Positions 25,611 to 33,370 of a stretch of 50,086 nucleotides of DNA are shown one piece after another. The notes below the pieces were generated by a model. The model was not told the origin of the DNA, searched no databases, and saw only the letters and a list, made by a program, of their open reading frames with translations. Made by a program: the position numbers and the translations under genes. The DNA comes from a virus. The stretch's first letter is position 1. Every line of letters begins with the position of its first letter. The stretch covers positions 1-50,086 of the IMG/VR virus record IMGVR_UViG_3300031566_000061, one strand, 5' to 3'.

Positions 25611-26261
25611 TCATTCTAATCTCTTATTAAGATATTCAGTCTTACCAGAAGCATCTTTGATCTCAATGCTTTGTATATCGTAATTCACGGAAACATTAAA
25701 AACCCTTGAGTATCCTATACCAACGTTGGTTAGTGTAATTTTTTCAGAGCTTATCTTACCAACGTTTTCAATTATGCTATCCATTGCCATCTCGACGGCT
25801 GTTTTTTCCTCTTCAGTAAATACCCAACCTTCAACTTTTGTCATTTCACCGACATATTTCCACCGCTTCCTGCACTTAGCAGGCCACAACTCACAACCTA
25901 AATCATAGGATAAGCAAGGTTCGCAAACATAATGGCTCTTAATCCAATCAGGAATAACGCCCAAGTCTGGTTTCTCTTCCGATGGATTTACCCTGAATGC
26001 TATAACCATTTTTTTCGTTATAATGGTTATCCTTTCAGGAAGTGGCCAGTTTGCAGTCTGACAATTATCAAAATCATAGAACATCATGTATTTTCTATCA
26101 CCGTTTGTCTTAAACGTATGATAATGCAAACCTGCCCGGCCTCCATACCCTAAAATTGTTTCAGCATCTTTTGGGTCAAGCGTAATGAGTATAGATTTGG
26201 AATCCTCCATTTCGCTTACCAGTATCCTTGACCCATTACCAATAGTTTTTAGACTCGTCAT
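25611..26261 (-). CDS. Hypothetical protein in recombination block
   Basis: The 216-residue product has an N-terminal beta-rich part (ILITLDPKDAETILGYGGR ... ITIITKKMVIAFRV) and a cysteine cluster CEPCLSYDLGCELWPAKC at about 113-130 that may bind zinc or an iron-sulfur cluster. The C-terminal part predicts alternating helix and strand. No family is recognised. It sits directly downstream of the annealase, and its location suggests a role with recombination or replication. Confidence 0.6.
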   Translation of the reverse strand: MTSLKTIGNGSRILVSEMEDSKSILITLDPKDAETILGYGGRAGLHYHTFKTNGDRKYMMFYDFDNCQTANWPLPERITIITKKMVIAFRVNPSEEKPDLGVIPDWIKSHYVCEPCLSYDLGCELWPAKCRKRWKYVGEMTKVEGWVFTEEEKTAVEMAMDSIIENVGKISSEKITLTNVGIGYSRVFNVSVNYDIQSIEIKDASGKTEYLNKRLE

Positions 26262-26272
26262 CGTAAACCCCC

Positions 26273-27535
26273 TTAAAAGATGTCCGGCTGTTGTCCAGGG
26301 ACTTTTTTAGGAGTCTTACTTTTCCCTGAATCCATCTTTGGCTTTTTGCCAGAATTTAATTGATCATAATAATTATTAAGCCTTCTAAGTACCAATTCCC
26401 TATCATCGCCGAGCCCGATTTCGTCTATCGATTTAGTGACGGCAGGCATATCCCTGGTAATATTCATTATGGCATCCACGATTTTTAGTATCTCGCTTTC
26501 AACATCCATTTTGTCCACTTCTTTTTCAGGGATGCTTTTAACATCATCAGGGTCATCGCCTGGATCGTTATCTTCCCTTACGGCTTTAGCACCGTCAGTA
26601 ACTCTCTTCTCATCCTCAATGGCGTAGACTTCCTCTACCGTTTTAGCCTTTCCAAGGGCCTGAATATATTCCGTGTCGGTATGATGACCAACCATGGCTG
26701 AGTACTGAGAAAAACGCAAATCGGCAAACTCCTCGTTACACCGTTCCAGCGATCCAATTAACTGTTCCAGCCCGTCCCTTTTATCGCCCAACTCCTCTTT
26801 AAGCAATTTTTCCAGTTTGCTTTTCATCCATGGTATCCAATTATCCGGTTGTACATCTGTTCCGCCGGATTCCTTTTTAGTTTTCCTACCCTTTGGCGGA
26901 GTCACATTTTTCTGGCCTTTTGTTTGGGTAACATCTTTAGGGCCTATTGCCGTAGCCTCTTCACCTTCCGGCATCTCTTCAGAACAATACGCATTACCAA
27001 GTTTATCTGCTAAGAGCTTACGTAAAAGGCCCATCCCTGCAACCTTTTGGATCATAGCTGCTGGCATGCTACTCCACATTCTCGTAATGGTGCCATCGCT
27101 CTTTTTTCCAATATAGTCGCTTAGATTTACTTCATGTTGGGTTGGCTTTGACCAATCTGTACGCTTACCATTGGCCCAGCCACCGATCAATGTATATCCT
27201 GGGATTATCAATCCGTTTGTATACTCTATCTTTCCAGTTTCTTTGTCATAGCAGATTATCCCGGAGTCCCAATATTCCAAAAGCTTACTCTCGGCCGCTA
27301 TCCTTGTAAACATAGCTATTCCAGTTATGTTTTGAGCCGGTGAGTTACCATATTTCACCAGGTAGGCTTCTTTCAACCATGGGTCCATCCCTCTGTGTTC
27401 ACAGAGCTTCATAAAAAACATGACCTCACCATCAGTCACGTTAGGATTGTCCGTAAAATACCTACGCACAATATCCGGCGTCAATGTAATCGATTTCGCA
27501 TTCGCTTTGTATTCAACTATCTCGTTAGTATTCAT
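26273..27535 (-). CDS. RecT/Bet-family single-strand annealing protein
   Basis: The 420-residue protein carries the Bet/RecT signature over its first 200 residues: VMFFMKLCEHRGMDPWLKEA, then YLVKYG, PAQNITGIAMFTRIA and WSSMPAAMIQKVAGMGLLRK. It anneals complementary single strands made by the exonuclease. The C-terminal 210 residues are acidic, low-complexity and Lys/Asp-rich (DNDPGDDPDDVKSIPEKE), longer than usual, and may bind host SSB or other partners. It overlaps the preceding gene by 11 bases. Confidence 0.9.
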   Translation of the reverse strand: MNTNEIVEYKANAKSITLTPDIVRRYFTDNPNVTDGEVMFFMKLCEHRGMDPWLKEAYLVKYGNSPAQNITGIAMFTRIAAESKLLEYWDSGIICYDKETGKIEYTNGLIIPGYTLIGGWANGKRTDWSKPTQHEVNLSDYIGKKSDGTITRMWSSMPAAMIQKVAGMGLLRKLLADKLGNAYCSEEMPEGEEATAIGPKDVTQTKGQKNVTPPKGRKTKKESGGTDVQPDNWIPWMKSKLEKLLKEELGDKRDGLEQLIGSLERCNEEFADLRFSQYSAMVGHHTDTEYIQALGKAKTVEEVYAIEDEKRVTDGAKAVREDNDPGDDPDDVKSIPEKEVDKMDVESEILKIVDAIMNITRDMPAVTKSIDEIGLGDDRELVLRRLNNYYDQLNSGKKPKMDSGKSKTPKKVPGQQPDIF

Positions 27536-27908
27536 CTGAAACCTCCTCTTCCATATTCATAACTTTCATCCTTACTGCCGACCGGCACACGGGACATAGT
27601 TCATATTTCCCAGGTTTTTCTCCATGACGTAACCAGGTATAACTATCCGAACCGTAATTTATAAGTGATTCGATTCTTTTATCGAGAGGTAAATAGGGAC
27701 CGTCCTCATCGTCGAATGAAAGTAATTGATGAAAACACATTTCCATATCTTTACTCTCTGGCTTTGGTGGCCTATTAAAGGTCCTCTCAATTAATCGTAA
27801 GTTTCTCAACTTCAATTTTACAAGGGCCGTTTGTTGTTTCAAATTCTTTAAATCCCTTAAAAGATTATCTTTGATAGTCCCCAAAATGGAATACTTTGAT
27901 CTTGGCAC
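27525..27908 (-). CDS. Hypothetical protein with C-terminal zinc knuckle
   Basis: The 127-residue product has a basic coiled N-terminus (NLLRDLKNLKQQTALVKLKL) and a C-terminal CPVC preceded by TWLRHGEKPGKYEL. With only one clear Cys pair, metal binding is uncertain. It is the gene just upstream of and overlapping the annealase gene, so co-expression is certain if the operon is intact. The function is unknown. Confidence 0.6.
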   Translation of the reverse strand: MPRSKYSILGTIKDNLLRDLKNLKQQTALVKLKLRNLRLIERTFNRPPKPESKDMEMCFHQLLSFDDEDGPYLPLDKRIESLINYGSDSYTWLRHGEKPGKYELCPVCRSAVRMKVMNMEEEVSDEY

Positions 27909-27910
27909 TC

Positions 27911-28219
27911 TTAAACCTCCTCTTCAACGTCATAATTGATTGTCTCCTCAGCTCTACACTTGAATATCTTTGTATTCCCGTTCTCATCGGTTATTTCAAT
28001 ACGCGCTTCCTTTATGTCACCGCCTTCCTGAAAATAAACCGTTTCCATCGCCTCTTCTGCGGCGTCTTCAAAATCGAAGGCATACAGTTGACCCGTATTG
28101 CCTCCGCCTAAATCTTCAAACGTCCACTTTGGTGAACACTTATGTTTGTCACCATCCCAGTGATATTTATTACAGATTCCACATTTGTTCATAGAATTAC
28201 AGATTCCACATTTGTTCAT
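27911..28219 (-). CDS. Small protein with duplicated Cys start, paralogue of 20324
   Basis: The 102-residue product begins MNKCGICNS MNKCGICNK because of a 27-bp tandem duplication. The outer ATG has GGGAGG seven bases upstream, while the inner ATG (28192) lacks its own site. A knuckle with CGIC, H and C (HWDGDKHKC) may bind zinc. The C-terminal 55 residues match the 78-residue protein at 20324, so these are two members of a phage-specific family. The role is unknown. Confidence 0.65.
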   Translation of the reverse strand: MNKCGICNSMNKCGICNKYHWDGDKHKCSPKWTFEDLGGGNTGQLYAFDFEDAAEEAMETVYFQEGGDIKEARIEITDENGNTKIFKCRAEETINYDVEEEV

Positions 28220-28223
28220 AGAA
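28170..28223. repeat. 27-bp perfect tandem duplication
   Basis: The unit ttacagattccacatttgtt plus tcatagaa occurs at 28170-28196 and again at 28197-28223. It repeats the first nine codons of the gene (MNKCGICNS). The perfect identity shows a recent event. Confidence 0.95.
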
Positions 28224-28685
28224 TTACCTCCCTACCTTCGGATTGGGTGGCCTTAGATTCTCCGGCGTTGGTGGATTTAAAGGCGGTGTTTCAGGCGCAT
28301 TCATCCCGTATTTAACACAATTTATCATTAGTGGAATCAGCCTTTTTCTACGTGGTTCCATTGAATAGTCTCCGTTAACCATGTCTTTATTGTGAGCCTT
28401 GCACCTACGCATACTACTCATACATTCATCATGGGCAACGCATCCAATACACTCCACTCCTTGGCTTAAACTTTGTGTCAGTTTATTAATTGGAACCCCA
28501 CCACTTATACCGATAACCAAAACAAACCACTCACCTTTATCGCCCTCCCATGGCTCTGATTCGATTTCGCAACCAGTTCTTGTTATAGGGCCATTGACCC
28601 TTGAATGGTAATCAACTCTACTTCCAACCTTGACCCACTCTTCCAATTCAATACCTCGTTCGCCCATCGCCTTTTTAAGATTCAT
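28224..28685 (-). CDS. Hypothetical protein with small beta domain and Cx2Cx5C motif
   Basis: From ATG 28683-28685 the product is 153 residues. The first half (VDYHSRVNGPITRTGCEIES, EWFVLVIGISGGVPINKLT) matches the protein at 28886 and looks like an SH3/KOW-like small barrel. Then comes CIGCVAHDEC, a Cx2Cx5C cluster shared in form with proteins at 42654 and 43219. The end is Pro-rich (TPPLNPPTPENLRPPNP). The function is unknown. Confidence 0.6.
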   Translation of the reverse strand: MNLKKAMGERGIELEEWVKVGSRVDYHSRVNGPITRTGCEIESEPWEGDKGEWFVLVIGISGGVPINKLTQSLSQGVECIGCVAHDECMSSMRRCKAHNKDMVNGDYSMEPRRKRLIPLMINCVKYGMNAPETPPLNPPTPENLRPPNPKVGR

Positions 28686-28893
28686 TATCGCCCCCAATCG
28701 GTATAATGAAAAACTTGGAACGTGTGGCCCTACCAGACCCCCTACATTCGATAACCCGTTCTATTCGTTCGGCGGCCTTTTTTTCATTTTTGAAAAACTT
28801 AATATCGTGACCGCTTCTATTCTCAGGATTCCCGTGCTTGCCACCTTGCGAACTTAAGTAAAGGCCATCCCATTTAACGACACACTTACCCAT
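28675..28893 (-). CDS. Hypothetical 72-residue basic protein
   Basis: The product (MGKCVVKWDGLYLSSQGGKH...) has a beta-rich start and a helix (NEKKAAERIERVIECRGSG) in the middle. This pattern is common in small phage proteins of unknown role. It overlaps the genes on both sides. No family is recognised. Confidence 0.55.
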   Translation of the reverse strand: MGKCVVKWDGLYLSSQGGKHGNPENRSGHDIKFFKNEKKAAERIERVIECRGSGRATRSKFFIIPIGGDNES

Positions 28894-29275
28894 CTTTTTT
28901 CTCCAAGCAGGGCGTTAGTGATTCTATCGCTACTCCGCCGCCCCCAACACCGGTAATTAAAACAACCCAGTCCCCTGATTCAAGTAGCCATGGTTCTGAT
29001 TTAACCGTGCAACCTTCCTTTGTTACCGGTCCATCGATTATTGAATGATAATCGACCTTCTCACCTTTCTTAAATCTCTTAATGCCATTTTGACTCCCTT
29101 TCTCATGCCCTAACATGTATCCTCTTTCAAAACCAACGCCATGTCCAGCCGTATAACCCTCTTCAAATATGTATTTTGCCATGTCCTCAAAGCTTTTCTC
29201 ATATTCACTTTTCCACCGAGATACAACATTTTTAACTGTATCCGTCATATTCATAACAGCTTCAGGAATCATCAC
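28886..29275 (-). CDS. Hypothetical protein, beta-domain paralogue of 28224
   Basis: The 129-residue product has an N-terminal helix with a Gly/Tyr repeat (YTAGHGVGFERGYMLGHEKG) and a C-terminal domain VDYHSIIDGPVTKEGCTVKS ... WVVLITGVGGGGVAIESLTP. This domain matches residues 23-80 of the neighbouring 153-residue protein and suggests duplication. It looks like a small beta barrel, perhaps a protein- or RNA-binding module. Confidence 0.6.
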   Translation of the reverse strand: MMIPEAVMNMTDTVKNVVSRWKSEYEKSFEDMAKYIFEEGYTAGHGVGFERGYMLGHEKGSQNGIKRFKKGEKVDYHSIIDGPVTKEGCTVKSEPWLLESGDWVVLITGVGGGGVAIESLTPCLEKKDG

Positions 29276-29493
29276 ATCACCTCCAAAGGGGTTTTTTCTT
29301 CATTTTCCATCCCTTTATCGCGCGCGTCCCGTTCTTTCATATTGCCGCTTGCCAGAAAACAAAGTGTGAACTCATGGCATGTTTCAGCTTCCCCTGACTT
29401 TATACACTTTTCACCATAAGTTCCGAAACATTCCTTTTTGCCATCATACGCTAAACCATAGCCTCTCAATCTATCCAACCCTTTTTTATTCAT
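29272..29493 (-). CDS. Small cysteine-motif protein, first gene of the leftward early operon
   Basis: The 73-residue product contains ECFGTYGEKC and ETCHEFTLCFLASG, similar in layout to the CFGNY...C..C.....CLLDS motif of proteins at 42654 and 43219 but lacking one Cys. It is first behind the minus-strand promoter at 29612, with a leader of about 110 bases holding no clear frame. Start follows GGAGGTGACGGG. The function is unknown. Confidence 0.6.
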   Translation of the reverse strand: MNKKGLDRLRGYGLAYDGKKECFGTYGEKCIKSGEAETCHEFTLCFLASGNMKERDARDKGMENEEKTPLEVM

Positions 29494-29611
29494 CCCGTCA
29501 CCTCCGACTTAAAATATCTCACAACCAAAATACCGCTTTGCCTGCCGTCGCTTATAAGTTAATTTATCGCAAGGGCTGGACTTATTCCCGTATATTCCAG
29601 TCTTAATTTGA

Positions 29612-29640
29612 AATATATCATACTTGGACACAATAGTCAA
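29612..29640 (-). promoter_or_regulatory. Leftward early promoter
   Basis: On the minus strand TTGACT (29635-29640) and TATATT (29612-29617) are 17 bases apart. The spacer (ATTGTGTCCAAGTATGA) keeps the TTGTGT start of the other early promoters. It drives the recombination and replication genes and stands back to back with the rightward promoter at 29671. Confidence 0.8.
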
Positions 29641-29670
29641 GTCTTTTTCCCTGTTTTATTATTTTTTTAC

Positions 29671-29699
29671 TTGACTTTTGTGTTAAACCGCGGTATAAT
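29671..29699 (+). promoter_or_regulatory. Rightward early promoter
   Basis: TTGACT (29671-29676) and a perfect TATAAT (29694-29699) are 17 bases apart, preceded by a T-rich tract. The spacer (TTTGTGTTAAACCGCGG) holds a half-site like the other early promoters. It reads into the plus-strand genes from 29729. Confidence 0.85.
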
Positions 29700-29728
29700 A
29701 CATTTAGAATGATTTAAGGAGGTTATAT

Positions 29729-30004
29729 ATGAATGAAATAATCCTTGATATGCTTAATATTCCTTTTATATTCCAGAACTTTTGCTTCACGGCTGCGTCA
29801 ATTGTTTTTTCATTATGTTTTTTTGGATGGCTACGATACAGGGAAGCCCGTAGGGGTCCGGCCCTCCACTTGGTGACGATGCTTAATCTGCTGGATGCCA
29901 TTGAAAGTAACGATCTTCCAGCAGCCAAAAAGCATCTTGATACTATGGCCCGGACTATGGGTCATAATTCGTTGAAGGATTTGTGCAAGGAGGCCACAAA
30001 GTGA
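29729..30004 (+). CDS. Small membrane protein
   Basis: The 91-residue product has one membrane helix near the N-terminus (FCFTAASIVFSLCFFGWL, residues about 17-35) followed by RYREARR, then a helical cytoplasmic part (LLDAIESNDLPAAKKHLDTM) of TPR-like look. It is the first gene behind the rightward promoter, with AGGAGG at the right distance. Early membrane proteins of phages may alter the host envelope. No specific function is visible. Confidence 0.65.
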   Translation: MNEIILDMLNIPFIFQNFCFTAASIVFSLCFFGWLRYREARRGPALHLVTMLNLLDAIESNDLPAAKKHLDTMARTMGHNSLKDLCKEATK

Positions 30005-30249
30005 GAATACGCTTTGGCGTTGACTATTGTGGTAAATTCTTCCTACTGAAAGTCCTCGACGATAGTCAGGATGAAATGTACGAGCTTGATGAAATGTACG
30101 AATTTATGGAGTTTGGTGACAAGGCTTTGTACGGCCTTGTTTATGAAGGAGATTTTTATACGTTTTCAAAAGGTGATTCGGACCCTGAATTGGAGTGGGG
30201 TATTTCGAACATGAAAACATTGTCCTTATGCAAGGAGGCTAAAGGATGA
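30001..30249 (+). CDS. Hypothetical acidic protein
   Basis: From GTG 30001, which overlaps the previous stop (GTGA) and has AAGGAGG eight bases upstream, the product is 82 residues: MRIRFGVDYCGKFFLLKVLD... with a tandem DEMYELDEMYEF segment. An earlier GTG at 29983 lies on the ribosome site itself. It looks like a small beta-rich protein. The ends of this and the preceding gene share CKEA, with the same DNA gcaaggagg, the coupling site. Confidence 0.55.
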   Translation: MRIRFGVDYCGKFFLLKVLDDSQDEMYELDEMYEFMEFGDKALYGLVYEGDFYTFSKGDSDPELEWGISNMKTLSLCKEAKG

Positions 30250-30839
30250 GTAAAAAAAAGATTAACGTCGATCTCGACGGAACAGTTGTCAATTTTTTAG
30301 ATGGGCTTACTTCCCGATTACATGATTTTGGATACCGCGCCCATGATTTAACATCATACCACCTTCTGGATATATTTAAGCCACAAACCCTTACACGGTT
30401 TAATTTTGGATTGTGGTGTAATAGATTTGATGATTGCATACTGGACCTGGTTGTGAGCCCTTCCTTTTGGGAATTCCTGGAAGCTTACCCGTTCGCGGTA
30501 AATGCGGTTAAAGCTTTATCAATAAAATATGATGTATCCATTGTCTCATGCCCTTGGCATTCCGCTGTTGAAATGTCAACACGTGGAAAGAAGCGATGGT
30601 GTGAAAATCATTTTCCAGGAATCGAAACGCATTTTGATTGTGAAAAAAAGTACTACCCTGCCGATTATTTTATCGACGATTACCCTGCATCCCTCGAAGG
30701 ATGGGAGGGGCTCTGTGATGGTAAAGCGCTGATTGTCAATCGGCCTTATAATGACTCGTCAACTGGATGGATTGAGATTATGAAAGAACTGGGGTTTGAA
30801 TTAACCAACGATATTTTTATCGAAAGGACTGAAAAATGA
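30246..30839 (+). CDS. HAD-type 5'(3')-nucleotidase
   Basis: The 197-residue enzyme begins INVDLDGTVVNFLDG, the HAD motif I in which the first Asp is the nucleophile. Motif IV is YFIDDYPASLEGW at about 140-152. The layout resembles the 5' nucleotidase (NT5C / deoxyribonucleotidase) group found in phages, which removes phosphate from (deoxy)nucleoside monophosphates and may steer nucleotide pools. ATGA overlap couples it to the preceding gene. Confidence 0.8.
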   Translation: MSKKKINVDLDGTVVNFLDGLTSRLHDFGYRAHDLTSYHLLDIFKPQTLTRFNFGLWCNRFDDCILDLVVSPSFWEFLEAYPFAVNAVKALSIKYDVSIVSCPWHSAVEMSTRGKKRWCENHFPGIETHFDCEKKYYPADYFIDDYPASLEGWEGLCDGKALIVNRPYNDSSTGWIEIMKELGFELTNDIFIERTEK

Positions 30840-31720
30840 ATTTCAAATACCCAAAAGGACATAAGTGTTTTTGCGGCGCCGATCTTGCCCCGCTTTTTGA
30901 CTCGGCTTATGATTCCATTTTTCAAGACGGCCTGATTTTCAACGAGCATCATTATAACGATGATGATGAACTCATAACCTGCAAAGGGTGTAACAGGAAA
31001 TACAGCGTTGAAACATCCGGCCTGGTTATTTCTGTTTTTTCTGATTGTCTTACAGGAAGAGAAAAGAGGATACTTGGTGATGATGCGGAATATTCTTTCT
31101 ATGATGGCTCATATTGTGAATGTGGAATGCTTTGTGTTCTACGGATTATATCTTCCATTCATAATGAGAATGAATATTCTGTAAGTTGCGATTGTGGAAG
31201 GGATATAGACTTCTTCTACCACGCTACAGAAGTGTCAATCTTTTTCAACAAAGAAGATTTAACTTTCTTGTACCCGTTAGGGTCTGAATGTAAATGTGGC
31301 GGCGATCTTAAGCTTAGCCTTGAAGAGGCTTTTGATGGCTGTGTCGTTTATAACGACTGGCATTATGATGAATATGACGATCTTGTTGAATGCCCTAAAT
31401 GCGGAACTTCCCACGCCTTTCAAACATCAAACATGGAATACACCTTTAACTCTAAAAGTATGGTTGGGGTTTCCATACCATGGGAACATTTTTACGAAAC
31501 TAATACTTATTTATTCCCTGGTGGATCATCCTGTAATTGTGGGAAGGAATTATTTCCTGAGTCAATATTTCCTGTCTTAGATTCACAAATGAAAGAAACC
31601 GGCCACATGGATGTTGGCAATTCTTTCACTGTCCAATGTAAATCTTGTCAATCGAAACATGACTTTTTTGTTTCTGACAATACGGTCGAGGTTGTTTTTG
31701 AGGAAAGTACAGATGAATAA
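30836..31720 (+). CDS. Four-module zinc-ribbon repeat protein
   Basis: The 294-residue acidic protein is built from four modules of about 70 residues. Each has a Pro-Gly/Leu-Gly turn followed by a CxCG pair and then a CxxC pair: GHKCFCGADL ... CKGCNRK; YCECGMLC ... CDCGRD; SECKCGGDL ... CPKCGTS; SSCNCGKEL ... CKSCQSK. Each module likely binds one zinc. Tandem duplication within the gene is evident. It may be a protein-interaction scaffold. No named family is recognised. Confidence 0.65.
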   Translation: MNFKYPKGHKCFCGADLAPLFDSAYDSIFQDGLIFNEHHYNDDDELITCKGCNRKYSVETSGLVISVFSDCLTGREKRILGDDAEYSFYDGSYCECGMLCVLRIISSIHNENEYSVSCDCGRDIDFFYHATEVSIFFNKEDLTFLYPLGSECKCGGDLKLSLEEAFDGCVVYNDWHYDEYDDLVECPKCGTSHAFQTSNMEYTFNSKSMVGVSIPWEHFYETNTYLFPGGSSCNCGKELFPESIFPVLDSQMKETGHMDVGNSFTVQCKSCQSKHDFFVSDNTVEVVFEESTDE

Positions 31721-32030
31721 TTTAAGCGTTGCCGTATATTCCGGCAGTAAGGTCCGTAACCTTCCATGGCTATACGAACACTTCCCAGACATAAACAGAG
31801 CACCGCACCTTGTAGAGCATCGCGACCTTGCAGAATGTCTAAACAACCACAATGGGCCTGCCATGGTTTGCGGTTATGAATCTGATTTGTACGCTGAATT
31901 ATATCAGGCCCCCCGGTGGAGGCTGTATAAGCAAAAGCCAAATTTTAGGAATCAAAACATGGTGCCAAGGGTTGAGTGTCTTTGGACTAATTACGAACCG
32001 CACGGACAAAAGTTTTTGTTTTTCTCTTGA
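31713..32030 (+). pseudogene. Remnant of a D12 (Dam) methyltransferase
   Basis: The 105-residue frame starts VAVYSGSKVRNLPWLYEHFP, like the AdoMet-binding start of Dam enzymes (YxGxK...LPWL..HFP), then jumps to the C-terminal part (HLVEHRDLAECLNNHNGPAM ... VECLWTNYEP). The middle, including the glycine loop and the DPPY catalytic motif, is missing. The frame remains open with a usable start overlapping the previous stop. It may be a non-catalytic DNA-binding fragment or a decaying gene. Confidence 0.6.
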
Positions 32031-32065
32031 CAATATGATCACAAAGTGTAATAGTACACTTACCG
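32027..32065 (+). promoter_or_regulatory. Probable promoter with palindrome
   Basis: TTGACA (32027-32032) follows a T-rich tract. AATAGT 17 bases later is a weak -10. The region contains AGTGTA-ATAG-TACACT (32045-32060), a palindrome resembling the operators of the other early promoters. The weak -10 makes it less certain than those. Confidence 0.5.
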
Positions 32066-32122
32066 GAGGTGAAGGGCCGGATTGGTTTTTCTATTTACCT
32101 GAAATGCAAAAGGAGTAAAAGC

Positions 32123-32539
32123 ATGATAGGAGGATTTAAGGACATGGAAATCTATAGGGTTAAGGGTTCATTCAAAGCAATTTTTTATTGGAACCTTGAA
32201 AACGCAAAATTACCGGACGTCTGCTTAATGAATAGAAACGGGAAATGTGATGGATTAGGCTTTGGCGATGCGATATGGCCTACTTCCATATTTTACTCAT
32301 TCGTTGACGAAAGTTTTCTTTCATTTGAACTTCGGATTACCTATCTTCTTGTGTCCATGAGAAAACATCTCAATTCGCAAAAAGAACGTTCACTTAGTGA
32401 CTTTATGATTCCGGCTGAGTTCAGTGATATTAACAAGTGTCGACCACTCGACTTGATGAACTTGATCGAGGATGATGATGTGGAATATAATAGAGGGTAT
32501 TCAGAGGGTTACGAGGCCAGAAAGGGGGCTAAAGCATGA
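32123..32539 (+). CDS. Hypothetical protein
   Basis: From ATG 32123 (AAAGGAG upstream) the product is 138 residues. An alternative ATG at 32144 with AGGAGG is possible. The start GSFKAIFYWNLENAKLPDV resembles GEFKAVWTWSKSDKGFTPN of the next gene, and both have a YSEGYEARKG / YEKGFADA segment, which suggests paralogy. The function is unknown. Confidence 0.55.
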   Translation: MIGGFKDMEIYRVKGSFKAIFYWNLENAKLPDVCLMNRNGKCDGLGFGDAIWPTSIFYSFVDESFLSFELRITYLLVSMRKHLNSQKERSLSDFMIPAEFSDINKCRPLDLMNLIEDDDVEYNRGYSEGYEARKGAKA

Positions 32540-33360
32540 CAGGAGAATTTAAGGCTGTGTGGACCTGGAGTAAATCTGACAAAGGGTTTACGCCAAACAT
32601 TATCATATCCGGAATAGATGACAAGGTGGAATCTATCTTCAAGGGTATACCCCCTAAAATGATTTCTTTCCACGGAGAAGAATACAATGAATTCACAAAA
32701 AGGGTAAATCAAAGGATTGAACGAGAAAAAGAGTTTCTTACCTTTTACGGGGATTGCGGGTATGATTCCCTAACAAGCGATATAATGGATATGGTCGATA
32801 GAGCCTATGAAAAAGGCTTTGCCGATGCCGCTCCACAAAAGCTATTTAATTCCGGTGAGGCTGCTAAAATAATTGGGATTTCAAATAATGCGTTCAGGCA
32901 AAGAGTTTGTACCTTGAGAAGTACCGGCGTAGAAATAGGCTATACCCCACCGGGTAGGGTCCTGTTTACTGTGGACGAAATAAAAATTATTCGTGCTCTA
33001 TCGGTGTCTGGGTGGCCGAAAGGAAAATCTCGAAAGGAAAGGGACCCGCTGGAGGGCCGGGCTGGGGGGATTCCCCCGGATGCCGGAGGTACTGCCCCTG
33101 GGGACCCGCTGAGGGTCGGGCTGGGGGAGATTCCCCCGGACGCCGGAGGTACTGCCCCTGGGGACCCGCTGAGGGTCGGGCTGGGGGATTCCCCAGGACG
33201 CCGGAGGTACTGCCCCTGGGGACCCGCTGAGGGTCGGGCTGGGGGAGATTCCCCAGGACGCCGGAGGTACTGCCCCTGGGGACCCGCTGGAGGGCCGGGC
33301 TGGGGGGATTCCCCCGGATGCCGGGCAAGCCCCCCCCCTGGGGACCCGCTGAGTAATTAA
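32536..33360 (+). CDS. HTH protein with GC-rich repeat tail
   Basis: The 274-residue frame has an N-terminal domain shared with the previous gene (residues 1-100) and a MerR-like HTH (LFNSGEAAKIIGISNNAFRQ ... GRVLFTVDEIKIIRALS, about 105-155). Its last 105 residues are encoded by five 60-bp GC-rich repeats. A 2-base deletion in unit 3 shifts the frame, and a 2-base gain in unit 5 restores it, so the tail switches from IPPDAGGTAPGDPL to SPGRRRYCPWGP and back. The tail is probably disordered. Confidence 0.55.
   Translation: MTGEFKAVWTWSKSDKGFTPNIIISGIDDKVESIFKGIPPKMISFHGEEYNEFTKRVNQRIEREKEFLTFYGDCGYDSLTSDIMDMVDRAYEKGFADAAPQKLFNSGEAAKIIGISNNAFRQRVCTLRSTGVEIGYTPPGRVLFTVDEIKIIRALSVSGWPKGKSRKERDPLEGRAGGIPPDAGGTAPGDPLRVGLGEIPPDAGGTAPGDPLRVGLGDSPGRRRYCPWGPAEGRAGGDSPGRRRYCPWGPAGGPGWGDSPGCRASPPPGDPLSN
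33043..33350. repeat. Five-copy 60-bp GC-rich tandem repeat
   Basis: Units start at gacccgct: 33043, 33103, 33163, 33221, 33281, plus a partial at 33343. Lengths are 60, 60, 58, 60 and 62. Units 2-4 contain the inverted repeat GACCC-GCTGA-GGGTC, and every unit carries a CCCC(T)GGGG block. Related single copies lie near 39719-39762 and, inverted, 42323-42412. Confidence 0.9.
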
Positions 33361-33370
33361 AGGAGTATCC

